In this document: in pieces, positions 8,473 through 17,461 of the stretch
How the letters are laid out: each line of letters begins with the position of its first letter
How positions within the stretch are numbered: position 1 is the stretch's first letter
DNA from: Treponema sp. UBA1793
Lineage (GTDB): Bacteria; Spirochaetota; Spirochaetia; Treponematales; Treponemataceae
DNA length: 64,000 bases
NCBI GenBank assembly: GCA_002314445.1
Contig: DCFX01000097.1
Span: 1-64,000 of the forward strand
Direction of reading: 5' to 3'
Translations under genes and position numbers: made by a program
The notes under the pieces: generated by a model
Seen by the model: the letters and a program-made list of their open reading frames with translations, nothing else
The model's database searches: none
What the model was told of the DNA's origin: nothing

Positions 8473-9553
8473 GGATTTGCTCCCTGCTGCAATTGCTGCG
8501 TTCTCTCCGGACAAGACGGACGCTGTATTTATTGTAAAAATCAACTGCTATGACGCAGAAAAGAATTATACCTTCCATTAAAGTGGCAACAGTTTCGGGT
8601 ATTCTGAAGGCTGTTTGAATAGACGATGCACCTTCCGTAAGTCCTGCAAAGACGAACGATACGGCAAGTGAAGCATACGGGTTAAGTCCGCTGAGCCATG
8701 CGACTATGATTGCCGTAAATCCGACTCCGTCCGTAATACCGATGTTGAGCGTGTTGTTTACAGCCGATGCCTGAATCATGCCGGTAATGCCGCACAGTCC
8801 TCCGCTGACGAATATCATTATAAGCATCATACGCCGGCTGTTTATGCGCAGATAGCGTGCAGTTTCAAGACTTTCGCCGATAATCTGCATTTTGAACCCC
8901 TCTTTCGTGTATCTGAAGAACAATGCCGTTCCAATAACGATAAGCAGCATAATCCAGAATCCGAGATGTATTCCCAGAAAATCCGGCAGAATGGCGTTAT
9001 CGGAAAACAGCGGTATTTTCGGAAAATTCAGTCCCGACTTGTCACGCCAGAGGTTGTACTGGAGAAAGGTCACCCACTGGAGCGCGATATAATTGAGCAT
9101 GAGCGTGACGATTGTCTCGTTCATGCCGCGACGGACTTTGAGTACCGATGCGACGGTCGCCCATAATCCTCCGCCTGCGAAACCTGCGGTGAACATGAGC
9201 AGCAGCAGAACGGGGCGCGGCAAGGACGGACAGAACAATGCAAAACCTGTCGCGGCGAATGCACCCATGAGAATCTGGCCTTCGCCACCGATATTCCAGA
9301 ATTTCATTTTAAAAGCGAACAGAATGCCGATTGACGCAATGGCAAGGGGAACGGTCCGGATGAACGTCGAGTGAAGCGCGTACAGTGAACCAAATCCGCC
9401 CTGAATCAGTTTAAGCCACACCGCACCGACGGGATACCCTTCTATTTGCAGCATGCATGAGATTATGAAAACAGCTGCCGCCAGCGCCCCGGCGGTGCCT
9501 GCAATCCGTGAGCGGGTTGTTGTACCTATTTTTTCACTTATAACGAAGCGCAT
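8465..9553 (-). CDS. ABC transporter permease, BMP/nucleoside-type (first subunit)
   Basis: 362 residues with roughly nine to ten membrane segments. FKMKFWNIGGEGQILMGAFAA and RRGMNETIVTLMLNYIALQWV are hallmarks of the larger permease of NupP/YufP-type purine nucleoside importers. The start overlaps the ATPase gene by 16 bases and the end overlaps the next permease by eight, so translation is probably coupled throughout the operon. The substrate is inferred to be a purine or nucleoside from the neighbouring deaminase genes. Confidence 0.9.
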   Translation of the reverse strand: MRFVISEKIGTTTRSRIAGTAGALAAAVFIISCMLQIEGYPVGAVWLKLIQGGFGSLYALHSTFIRTVPLAIASIGILFAFKMKFWNIGGEGQILMGAFAATGFALFCPSLPRPVLLLLMFTAGFAGGGLWATVASVLKVRRGMNETIVTLMLNYIALQWVTFLQYNLWRDKSGLNFPKIPLFSDNAILPDFLGIHLGFWIMLLIVIGTALFFRYTKEGFKMQIIGESLETARYLRINSRRMMLIMIFVSGGLCGITGMIQASAVNNTLNIGITDGVGFTAIIVAWLSGLNPYASLAVSFVFAGLTEGASSIQTAFRIPETVATLMEGIILFCVIAVDFYNKYSVRLVRRERSNCSREQIHG

Positions 9554-11085
9554 AGTTTACTTATCCTTTCCGGATTTTTATTGCCGGACATTAAGTCACC
9601 GATTTCTTCACGTGTTACTCCGTGCGCCGGCACAATGCCCATAACTTCGCCGCCGCACATCACCATAATCCTGTCGCACTGCGTCATAAGCTGGTCAAGG
9701 TCTTCGCCGACGAGCAGTACGGGTACGCCCTTTGTACAAAGTTCGTGCATCATTGTGTATACTGCATCCGTACTTGCCGTATCGAGTCCGCGCACCGGAT
9801 ATGCCGCTATGAAAAACTGCGGCTTTCCGCGGACTTCCCGGGCCAGCATGACTTTCTGAATGTTGCCGCCTGACATCATTTTGACGGGATATTCTATACC
9901 CTGCGTTTTAATGTCGAACACGCGGATTGCCTCCCTGCATTCTGCACGGATTTTTGCACGGTTTAAAAAATGACTGTTGTCGTCGTACTGGGCGCGGAGC
10001 AGGATGTTGTCAACCATATCCATGCTGCCTATAAGTCCTGTCCCAAGCCTGTTTTCCGGTACGAAGCCGACGGAAACCTGTTTAGTGTCGACCCTTGAAT
10101 CGCGCGGTGATACGACGGACATGCCTTTATACCTGATGGTACCTTTCGTAACAGGTGTCATTCCGGAAAGGACTTCGCATAATGTTTTCTGTCCGCTGCC
10201 TGCAACACCTGCAACGCCGAGCAGTTCACCTTCGTGTATCGTAAAGCTCACGTTGCGGAGCTGGTACACGCCGTCGCAGTTGACGGAGCAGACGTCTTTG
10301 ACTTCAACTGCCGGTTTATCCGTTCCGGAAGCGGAAAGGGGATGAACGATGTTCCGCCCTTTTCCGACCATCATGCGCACGAGTTCGTCCGGAGTTGTTT
10401 CCGCCGTGACTGCCGTTCCCGCATTCTTTCCATCCCGGAGGACTGCAATCCTGTCGCTCACGGCCATTACTTCGTTCAGTTTATGTGTAATGATGATTAT
10501 CGAATGGCCTGATTTTTTCATTGCCTCGAGCACGGTAAACAGTTTTTCCGTTTCCTGCGGCGTCAGTACCGCGGTCGGTTCGTCGAGGATAAGCACGCGC
10601 GCATCGCAGTACAATACTTTGAGTATTTCGAGCGTCTGCTTTTCGCTGATGCTCATATTGCAGACGGGAATATCAAGTTTGAGGGGAAGGCCGGTACGTC
10701 TGCACAGTTCCTCTATTTTTTTTCTGCCCTTTTTCCTGTTCAGAAAAAAACCGCTGTTGTTTCCTTCTATTATATTTTCAAGTCCCGTCATATGTTCGGC
10801 AAGTTTGAAATGCTGGTATATCATACCTATGCCGTGCTGCAGTGCGTCCCGCGGAGAGTCGAATTCGACTTCCGTACCGTCAAGCAGGATTCTTCCTCCT
10901 GTCGGTTTGTACATGCCGGATAGAATATTCATGAGCGTACTTTTTCCGGCGCCGTTTTCTCCGAGCAGCGCAAGGACTTCTCCCGGCTGAACCGTAAGCG
11001 AAACGCAGTCGTTTGCAGTCAGCCTGCCGAACTGCTTTGTAATATGTTCCATGTGCACCGTGGGAGTGTAAGTTATCCCGTTCAT
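9538..11085 (-). CDS. ABC transporter ATP-binding protein with two NBDs (NupO/RbsA-like)
   Basis: 515 residues with two nucleotide-binding domains. The first is canonical: Walker A LGENGAGKST at 41-50, signature SISEKQTLEILKVL, Walker B ARVLILDEPTAVLTP. The second has a degenerate P-loop (GVAGVAGSGQKTL) and signature SGGNIQKVMLAREV, followed by AAYPVRGLDTASTD. This asymmetry is normal for sugar/nucleoside importers with RbsC-like permeases. It energises uptake by the two permeases downstream and overlaps the deaminase gene by four bases. Confidence 0.93.
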   Translation of the reverse strand: MNGITYTPTVHMEHITKQFGRLTANDCVSLTVQPGEVLALLGENGAGKSTLMNILSGMYKPTGGRILLDGTEVEFDSPRDALQHGIGMIYQHFKLAEHMTGLENIIEGNNSGFFLNRKKGRKKIEELCRRTGLPLKLDIPVCNMSISEKQTLEILKVLYCDARVLILDEPTAVLTPQETEKLFTVLEAMKKSGHSIIIITHKLNEVMAVSDRIAVLRDGKNAGTAVTAETTPDELVRMMVGKGRNIVHPLSASGTDKPAVEVKDVCSVNCDGVYQLRNVSFTIHEGELLGVAGVAGSGQKTLCEVLSGMTPVTKGTIRYKGMSVVSPRDSRVDTKQVSVGFVPENRLGTGLIGSMDMVDNILLRAQYDDNSHFLNRAKIRAECREAIRVFDIKTQGIEYPVKMMSGGNIQKVMLAREVRGKPQFFIAAYPVRGLDTASTDAVYTMMHELCTKGVPVLLVGEDLDQLMTQCDRIMVMCGGEVMGIVPAHGVTREEIGDLMSGNKNPERISKLCASL

Positions 11086-12437
11086 GACACTTTTACCTTC
11101 TTTAATTTACACAGTGTATCGTTATACAAGCTGCTCAGATCCGGATTTCCCCGGAACTGTCCGTTATCATAAACAATCCGGCCGTTTACGATGGTTGTCC
11201 TGATATTTGCTATGCAGGAAGAATATGCAATCGTTGCAAGCGGATCGTGCATCGGGAACGACGTCAGCTGTGCCGGATCAAAAATGACGATGTCGGCCTT
11301 TTTACCCGTTTCAAGCGAACCGGTGATGCTGTCCAGTTTTACTGCACGCGCTGCTTCTATAGTCGCCATTCGGAGGATATCGCGTGCCGAGAGTATTGCC
11401 GCATCGCGGTAGATTGCCTTCTGAATGAGGGCTGCCATCTTGAATGTTTCAAGAAAATTGGTCGTATTGTTGCTTGCCGCGCCGTCAGTACCAAGTGCCA
11501 CCCTGATGCCTCTTTTGAGCATTTCCGGTATACGTGCAAAACCGGAGCCCAGATACATGTTAGCCATAGGATTATGTGATACGTTTACATGTCGTTTTGC
11601 GAATACCGCAAGTTCTTCGTCTGTCAGATTTACGCAGTGAACTGCAAGAAAATCATCGGTCAGGAACCCGACGGAGTCGAGCAGCTGTACCGCATCCATG
11701 TTGTAGTATTTCCTGCACATCTGGTTGTCGACTTCAGTTTCATCCAGATGCATGGAATACGGCATACCTGTTGATTTTACGTATTCCATCATCCCTTCGT
11801 ATCCTTCTTTTGTCGTTGCCCAGGTAACGCAGGGGCCGGTCCAGATGTGGAGCATGTCCGATCTGCCTTCATATCTGCAGCGGAGGTCTTCCGTTTTTTT
11901 CATCGCCTGGCCGACTGTCTCCATAAAACACTGCGGCATGCCGTATTCCGTTCCGGTATCGCAGAACGTTCTGATAAAAATGCTGCGTATGCCCGTTTCC
12001 TGCATTCCCCTGATGACTGCGTGTGAAAGTTCATCGTCCTGTGTCGTATAGAATGATTCACAGAGTGTCGTGCAGCCGCTCTGCAGTGCTTCATATGAGG
12101 CAAGAAGTGCGGCTGCATGCTGTAAATCCGGCCCCATTTTTTCGCCGTACGGAAGTGCAGACAGATTCAGCCATTCAATAAGCCTGTGGTCCGCCCCCAA
12201 TCCTTTAAGAAGCGACTGGAAAATGTGAATATGCGTATTGATAAAACCCGGAATGACGGCGCATCCTTCCGCGTTTATGACGGTGCCTTTATCGGTTAAA
12301 CCGGGAATTTCTTCCGTACATATTTTGTATATCTTATTGCCGCGGACAACGATTGTGGCGCGCGGGTATACCGTATCCTGTTCGTCGACCGTATAGACAT
12401 ATGCATTTTTTATGACAAGTTGTTCATCTTCGTTCAT
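11082..12437 (-). CDS. Amidohydrolase of the SAH/MTA/adenosine deaminase-like (ATZ/TRZ) group
   Basis: 451 residues. The frame continues upstream, but AGAGGAAAAA lies before the ATG at 12437 (MNEDEQLVIKNAYVYTVD). Metal ligands are visible in GFINTHIHIFQ, MHLDETEVD, AVHCVNLTDEE and GTDGAASNN. This is the pattern of zinc deaminases acting on S-adenosylhomocysteine, methylthioadenosine, adenosine or oxidised guanine. It lies inside a purine-type importer operon, so an imported purine is the likely substrate; which one cannot be read from sequence. Confidence 0.85.
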   Translation of the reverse strand: MNEDEQLVIKNAYVYTVDEQDTVYPRATIVVRGNKIYKICTEEIPGLTDKGTVINAEGCAVIPGFINTHIHIFQSLLKGLGADHRLIEWLNLSALPYGEKMGPDLQHAAALLASYEALQSGCTTLCESFYTTQDDELSHAVIRGMQETGIRSIFIRTFCDTGTEYGMPQCFMETVGQAMKKTEDLRCRYEGRSDMLHIWTGPCVTWATTKEGYEGMMEYVKSTGMPYSMHLDETEVDNQMCRKYYNMDAVQLLDSVGFLTDDFLAVHCVNLTDEELAVFAKRHVNVSHNPMANMYLGSGFARIPEMLKRGIRVALGTDGAASNNTTNFLETFKMAALIQKAIYRDAAILSARDILRMATIEAARAVKLDSITGSLETGKKADIVIFDPAQLTSFPMHDPLATIAYSSCIANIRTTIVNGRIVYDNGQFRGNPDLSSLYNDTLCKLKKVKVS

Positions 12438-12525
12438 TTTTTCCTCTACGTTAAAGTCAGTCAAAAGCTGCAGAATCATGTTTCCTGCGCCGTGCAGAAA
12501 GCGCAGGAGGAGGGAGAGCGGAAAG

Positions 12526-13638
12526 CTATTCGACTTTTCCGACAACTCCCCGGACAAAGTAATTCATAGAAAGCAGATCGCCGTCGCCTGCCGCGGTACC
12601 TTCAGGAATGCGGATTTTTCCTTCCTGATCGTATACCGGTCCCTGAAAGACTTTGTAACTTCCGCCGGTGATTTTTCCCGTATATTCGCTAACAAGCTGT
12701 TTTCCTGCATCCGTAACCCGGTCAGAATATGACGGCAGGACGGGAACGCCCGTTTCGAGCCCTCCCCAGAAATTGGCTTTTTCCCAGGTACCTGCTTTCA
12801 TTGCTTTAAAAGCCGGCACAAAAAACGATGCCCAGTTGTAGCCGGATGACGTCAGATAAGATTTGGGAAGCGTTTTTGACATATCCGTTGTGTATCCGAT
12901 TGTCATAAGACCATTCTCTTCTGCAGGTTCGAGCGACGCGGCAGTCGATTCATGTTCTGTAAGAATATCGCATCCTTCGTCAAGCAGAGACTTTCCCGCT
13001 TCTTTTTCAATCGACGGATCGTACCATGTATGTGTCCACCGGACGATGACCTGTACGTCCGGGTTTGCAATCTGTGCGCCCAGTGTGTACGCGTTTATTC
13101 CCCTGACTACTTCAGGGATGCTGAATGCTGCAATGTAACCCAGTTTTCCCGTTTTTGTTTCGGAACCGGCAATCAGTCCGCACAGGAAACGCGACTGATA
13201 CTGTCTGCCAAGGTATGTGTACAGGTTTGCGCTGTTCTTGTATCCGCCGCAGTGAAGGAATATCACATCAGGATGCGCTGCCGCCGCCTTGAGCATGTAA
13301 TCCATAAATCCGAATGTCGTTCCGACAATCACTTTTGCCCCTTGATTAATGAGGTCGTCGATTACCTTTACGCATTCCTGTGTTGCCGGAACGTTTTCTT
13401 TGTAGATGGTTTTTATGCCGGCAGCTTCAGCAGCAACGCGTCCTCTGTTCTGCTCATAGCACCATCCGCCGTCGTTGATATACCCGTCGAATACAAAACC
13501 GACAATGAACGAATCAGAAGAATTTTGTTCTGCAGATACCTGAGCTGTTTCTGTCTTTCCCCTGCAGCCGGAAAAACCTGCGGTTACGGCTGCGATACAT
13601 ACGGCACATCCCGCAAGGCGGGCAATAAATCTTTTCAT
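12526..13638 (-). CDS. BMP-family (PnrA-like) nucleoside-binding lipoprotein
   Basis: 370 residues. The start is set by AGGAG upstream of MKRFIARLAG, although the frame is open 58 codons further. A signal segment ends in AGFSGC, giving a lipidated Cys25 with the loose lipobox common in spirochaetes. The mature part has the BMP fold (FIVGFVFDGYINDGGWCYEQNRGR, GAKVIVGTTFGFMDYM, PDVIFLHCGGYK). The Trp and aromatic residues resemble those that bind purine nucleosides in PnrA. It is the first gene of the operon and feeds the two permeases. Confidence 0.92.
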   Translation of the reverse strand: MKRFIARLAGCAVCIAAVTAGFSGCRGKTETAQVSAEQNSSDSFIVGFVFDGYINDGGWCYEQNRGRVAAEAAGIKTIYKENVPATQECVKVIDDLINQGAKVIVGTTFGFMDYMLKAAAAHPDVIFLHCGGYKNSANLYTYLGRQYQSRFLCGLIAGSETKTGKLGYIAAFSIPEVVRGINAYTLGAQIANPDVQVIVRWTHTWYDPSIEKEAGKSLLDEGCDILTEHESTAASLEPAEENGLMTIGYTTDMSKTLPKSYLTSSGYNWASFFVPAFKAMKAGTWEKANFWGGLETGVPVLPSYSDRVTDAGKQLVSEYTGKITGGSYKVFQGPVYDQEGKIRIPEGTAAGDGDLLSMNYFVRGVVGKVE

Positions 13639-13818
13639 CGTATTACTCCTGTAAAAAAATCGAGTGCAGCAATTCTGTATACAGACAAAACTGCATGCTG
13701 TGTTTTGGGGGCGCAGCACTTTCCAACAGGCAAAAATGAAAATTCCCGCGCCGGATAAAATTTTCACGCCTACCGACAAATCAGTGGAATAAAACGGTTT
13801 CTTCCACACCATATAAAA

Positions 13819-13859
13819 AAAGGGGTCACCTGTCCCGTTTTATGACAGATGGCCCCTTT
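13819..13859 (-). terminator. Intrinsic terminator 2 in the BMP operon leader
   Basis: A 16-base stem with two imperfect pairs (AAAGGGG-TCACCTGTC against GACAGATGG-CCCCTTT) closes a nine-base loop and, read on the reverse strand, is followed by TTTTTTT. It lies about 180 bases before the bmp start codon. Its core (GGGG, CTGTCCCG) loosely resembles the palindromes at 32522 and 49775. Confidence 0.65.
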
Positions 13860-13869
13860 GCCAATAAAA

Positions 13870-13929
13870 AAAAAGCTCCTGTTTTTTCTGTTTTGGTTCT
13901 AAGGAAAACAGGAAAAACTGGAGCTTTTT
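13870..13929. terminator. Strong bidirectional intrinsic terminator 1 in the BMP operon leader
   Basis: A stem of about 25 pairs (AAAAGCTCC ... GGAGCTTTT at the base, CTGTTTT/AAAACAG near the loop) with T tracts on both sides. It lies just downstream of the reverse-strand promoter at 13953-13981. Transcripts of the BMP operon must read through it; alternatively the promoter makes a short RNA of about 80 nt ending here. Confidence 0.75.
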
Positions 13930-13952
13930 TGTTAGTTCGTAATTTATGCAGG

Positions 13953-13981
13953 AATATAGCATCTCTGTTAAAAAGATGCAA
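13953..13981 (-). promoter_or_regulatory. Sigma-70 promoter of the BMP operon leader
   Basis: On the reverse strand TTGCAT and TATATT are separated by exactly 17 bases, with a start expected near 13946. Everything from there to 13639 is untranslated leader containing two terminators. No known riboswitch consensus was recognised in the remaining 170 bases, although short inverted repeats (GTGGAA/TTCCAC, TGCTG/CAGCA) are present. Confidence 0.6.
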
Positions 13982-14070
13982 GCGTTGTACGATAAAAAAT
14001 GAATAAAAATGCAGATTTTTACAACTTTTGTGTATCCTTATACTCCTGGGCACGTACGACAACAGGCTCA

Positions 14071-14162
14071 TTAAACGGTGTTTAAGTAAAAATGGGTTGT
14101 GTTTTTTTTATGTTTATTACTGTAATTATTTGATTGTTTTCGGGGTAATTTTGCGGGATAAT
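14071..14162 (+). promoter_or_regulatory. Putative promoter and palindrome upstream of the GH2 gene
   Basis: TTGTTT at 14134-14139 and GATAAT at 14157-14162 are 17 bases apart and precede the GH2 ribosome site. A perfect short palindrome TTAAAC-GGT-GTTTAA at 14071-14085 lies upstream and could be an operator. Between 13639 and 14199 nothing else coding was seen. Confidence 0.4.
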
Positions 14163-14199
14163 AAAATCAATTCGACTAGTCCGGCCGGAGGTATACCCG

Positions 14200-16992
14200 A
14201 TGCAGAAGAAAATTGATTTAAGCGGTGTCTGGAATTTTATGCTTGATCCGGATAAAAACGGATGTGTTTTACCTTACAGAGACACGATGTCGCTGCCAGG
14301 TACAACTGCCTGTTTCAAAAAGGGTATTGAAAATGATTCAGCAGAGACAGGGCATCTTACCGAATTGTATCCCTTTAACGGGTATGCATGGTTTTCCTGT
14401 ACACTTACCATAACCGAAGACCTTTCCGGTAAAAATTGTTTCCTGTTTCTTGAACGTACCCGTGTTACGACAGTATATCTTGATGATAAAAAAATCGGCA
14501 TGCAGAACAGCCTTTGTACTCCTCATGTGTATGATGTTACGGGGCTTCTTTCATCAGGCACGCACACTATTACAATATGTGTGGACAATTCGACCTATCC
14601 GACCGGCGGTGGCCACATGACGTCCCCTGACACGCAGACAAACTGGAACGGAATTACAGGGCGTATTGAACTTCAGATTTTTCCGCGTGTTTTTATCGAT
14701 AAAATCAGACTCATTCCTGATGCTGCGGAGCATTCCGTGACGGTATATGCGGAACTTCACGGAGCGGAAGAAGGAATGCTTACCCTCTCTGCAGAAAGTT
14801 TTAACAGCAGGCTTCGTTCTCAGCATGTTCCGTCCGCCTCATTTCCAGTCCGTGCCGGAGAGAACGTGCTGAAGTATAATCTTGGAAGCAGTGCATATGT
14901 ATGGAGCGAATATGAACCAGCTCTCTACCGGCTCCATCTTGCTTTAGACGTTGACGGACTGAGCGATACGGAAGATGCTGTCTTCGGGCTCCGGGATTTT
15001 AAGACGCACGGCGGTAAGTTTACTATTAACGGCAGGACAACGTTTTTGCGGGGGAAGCACGAAGCGCTTCTTTTTCCGCTTACCGGGTATGCACCAACAG
15101 ACGTTGATGCGTGGCTTAAAAAATTCAGAATATCGCAGGAGTACGGGATTAATCAGTACCGTTTTCATACATGCTGCCCTCCCGAAGCGGCGTTTACTGC
15201 GGCAGACATGCTCGGTATATACCTTGAGCCGGAACTCCCGTTCTGGGGTACTGTTCCCGAAAAAAACGATCCTCATGCCAATCCGGAGGAGTGGAACTAT
15301 CTTACCGAAGAGGGCTTCCTGATGCTGCGTTCGTTCGGGAACCATCCGTCATTCGTCATGCTTTCTCTTGGTAATGAACTCTGGGGCAGTAAAACGCATC
15401 TTGACGAAATTCTTGCAGCATATAAGTCATTTGACGGCAGCCGACTGTATACACAGGGCTCGAACAATTTTCAGTTTTGTCCCGAAATTCTTGCACATGA
15501 GGATTTCTTCTGCGGTGTGCGTTTTTCGCATGACCGCCTTATCCGCGGATCGTATGCCATGTGCGACGCTCCTCTCGGTCACGTTCAGACGGGAGTGCAC
15601 GGTACGCTCACTGATTACGATGAGCATATCCGGCCTTCCGGTGGTACGACGGAAAAGGCCGGACAATCCGGAGGAAAAATTACTATTCAGTTTGGTACCG
15701 GCGTAAAAACAGTTGATGCAGATACTGCAGGGGAAGGACCTGTTCCGTCCGTTCCCGTCGTTTCACATGAAATAGGACAGTACGCCGTGTACCCGGATTA
15801 TCGTGAGATGGAAAAATATACCGGTCCGCTCAAAGCACGTAACTTAGAGGTCTTCCGCAGGCGGCTCGAAGACAAGGGGTTGGGTTCTCTTGCGGACTCA
15901 TATTTCTGGTGTTCGGGAAAACTTGCCGCGGGCTGTTACCGTGAAGAACTTGAAGCCGCATTCCGTTCAAAAAATCTTGCAGGGTTTCAACTGCTCGACC
16001 TTCAGGATTACAGCGGTCAGGGAACGGCGCTTGTCGGTATACTCAACGCCTTTATGGAATCGAAGGGGCTTATTTCCGCGGAAGAGTGGCGGACGTTCTG
16101 CTCCGATGCGGTGCTTCTTGCCCGGTTCGATCGTTTTGTCTATGTGCCGGGTGATCCGTTTTATGCCCGGATTCAGCTGCGGTACGACCGTGCAGAAAAA
16201 CTTCCCGGGCAGACAGACATCGGGTGGGAGCTGAAAGACGGAGAATCCGTTATTTTCTCAGGTTCTGTCCGTATACAAAACCGTGAGGATGATTTTTTTG
16301 AAGCGGATGCAGTCCGCTGTACCATGCCGGAAACGAACGTCATGAAGAAACTTGTCCTTTCGCTTGTGCTGCCCTCTGAAAGGCTTAAAAAGGATTACGA
16401 TATCTGGCTCTGTCCTGCGGATGTACCTGTCAGCACGGACGGACTGCATATATTCAGTGCCCCCACGGAAGAAATGGACGCACTGCTGCGCGCAGGGCAG
16501 AATGCTGTGCTGTTCCTGTCCCCCGAATCAATGAAGCAGTCGCTTGAAGGAACATACTGCACCGATTTCTGGTGTTATCCGATGTTCAGGGCAATTTCGG
16601 AACATATGGGGAAACCGGAACCGGTCGGCACGATGGGGCTGCTTATAAGGAACAGTCATCCTGCGCTGCAGGCTTTCCCCTCAGAAGAATATGCGGAGGA
16701 ACACTGGAGAAACATCGTATCCGTATCGCGTGCGCTCATCCTGGACGATGCACCGCAGGAACTGCTTCCCATCGTTCAGGTTATTGACAATTTTGAGCGC
16801 AATCACAAACTCGGCATACTGTTTGAATGCAAGGTGTACACCGGCAGCCTGCTTGTCTGCACGTGCTCTTTCCCCGCGCTTCTGAACCTGCCGGAGGGAA
16901 AGGTATTCCTTTCCAGCATTCTCGGATATGTGCGGAGCGGTGATTTTCATCCTGAGATACAGTACCGTTTAGCAGATAAAGCGATTGAATAA
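14200..16992 (+). CDS. Glycoside hydrolase family 2-type glycosidase
   Basis: 930 residues, start after a CCGGAGG ribosome site. The N-terminal jelly-roll sugar-binding domain (SGVWNFMLDPD, YAWFSCTLTI, NWNGITGRIEL) is followed by an immunoglobulin-like domain and a TIM barrel. The acid/base Glu is probably E393 in LSLGNELWG. A second conserved acidic block, VSHEIGQYAVYPDYREMEKYTG around E524, and LLDLQDYSGQGTALVG mark a subgroup of GH2 proteins whose substrate is usually unknown. No signal peptide is seen, so it is probably cytoplasmic and cleaves imported oligosaccharides. Confidence 0.85.
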   Translation: MQKKIDLSGVWNFMLDPDKNGCVLPYRDTMSLPGTTACFKKGIENDSAETGHLTELYPFNGYAWFSCTLTITEDLSGKNCFLFLERTRVTTVYLDDKKIGMQNSLCTPHVYDVTGLLSSGTHTITICVDNSTYPTGGGHMTSPDTQTNWNGITGRIELQIFPRVFIDKIRLIPDAAEHSVTVYAELHGAEEGMLTLSAESFNSRLRSQHVPSASFPVRAGENVLKYNLGSSAYVWSEYEPALYRLHLALDVDGLSDTEDAVFGLRDFKTHGGKFTINGRTTFLRGKHEALLFPLTGYAPTDVDAWLKKFRISQEYGINQYRFHTCCPPEAAFTAADMLGIYLEPELPFWGTVPEKNDPHANPEEWNYLTEEGFLMLRSFGNHPSFVMLSLGNELWGSKTHLDEILAAYKSFDGSRLYTQGSNNFQFCPEILAHEDFFCGVRFSHDRLIRGSYAMCDAPLGHVQTGVHGTLTDYDEHIRPSGGTTEKAGQSGGKITIQFGTGVKTVDADTAGEGPVPSVPVVSHEIGQYAVYPDYREMEKYTGPLKARNLEVFRRRLEDKGLGSLADSYFWCSGKLAAGCYREELEAAFRSKNLAGFQLLDLQDYSGQGTALVGILNAFMESKGLISAEEWRTFCSDAVLLARFDRFVYVPGDPFYARIQLRYDRAEKLPGQTDIGWELKDGESVIFSGSVRIQNREDDFFEADAVRCTMPETNVMKKLVLSLVLPSERLKKDYDIWLCPADVPVSTDGLHIFSAPTEEMDALLRAGQNAVLFLSPESMKQSLEGTYCTDFWCYPMFRAISEHMGKPEPVGTMGLLIRNSHPALQAFPSEEYAEEHWRNIVSVSRALILDDAPQELLPIVQVIDNFERNHKLGILFECKVYTGSLLVCTCSFPALLNLPEGKVFLSSILGYVRSGDFHPEIQYRLADKAIE

Positions 16993-17175
16993 GCTGTCTG
17001 GAAAATAGCCATATAAAATGATTTACGGACGTGGATTTACCGGCAGCTTCTGACTCCGCCTGATGCAGTTATTGAAAATCTCAAGAGTAGTATAAGCGCA
17101 ATCCGCATTGTATGCGTACACGGGTGAAAAATTCAGTCAATTTGATTCAGTCTCTTTTTGTAGAATTGTAGTAAA

Positions 17176-17215
17176 TGGGTAAATATGACACAATTAAGTG
17201 TGTATAATTTACCCA
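17176..17215. repeat. 40-bp palindrome upstream of hsp20, candidate activator site
   Basis: Outer arms TGGGTAAAT and ATTTACCCA are perfect inverted repeats, and the centre reads CACAnTTAAnTGTG in both directions. It lies about 125-165 bases upstream of the sigma-54 promoter at 17341, the usual distance for an enhancer-binding activator. A hairpin or phage-type site is the alternative. The rest of 16993-17461 shows only a short direct repeat ATTCAGTC (17131 and 17145) and no gene. Confidence 0.5.
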
Positions 17216-17340
17216 CTATGTTCATTTTACACACCATCCTGAACGGAATATAAGAGAAAGCGGTTTTTTACCGCGTCCATCCTGCACTTTCCGCCTGTTT
17301 TTTGTTATTTTATGCGGGTTTTTATTTTTTTTAGAAACTT

Positions 17341-17355
17341 GGCACAATTATTGCT
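17341..17355 (+). promoter_or_regulatory. Sigma-54 (RpoN) promoter of hsp20
   Basis: TGGCAC-N5-TTGCT matches the -24/-12 consensus, with exactly ten bases between the GG and GC pairs. A weaker sigma-70 reading of the same stretch, TTGGCA-N16-TAAGAT (17340-17367), overlaps it. The start would fall near 17367, leaving about 95 bases to the Hsp20 ATG. Confidence 0.7.
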
Positions 17356-17461
17356 ACAGTTAAGATGTAAGCCAAAAGGTTCAGACAGAATCTGAGGCAG
17401 GGGAAAGAACAGAAATGCAATTTCCCGGTAAATCAATAAATAAGATCTTTGGAGGTTTTTT

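Noticed and set aside
13639..13950. Purine-sensing riboswitch before the BMP operon
   Set aside because: The guanine/adenine aptamer core bases were looked for on the reverse strand and not found; only generic hairpins and terminators are visible.
13826..14071. Reverse-strand open frame of 81 codons
   Set aside because: It runs through both terminator hairpins and the promoter, has no ribosome site, and has no protein-like composition.
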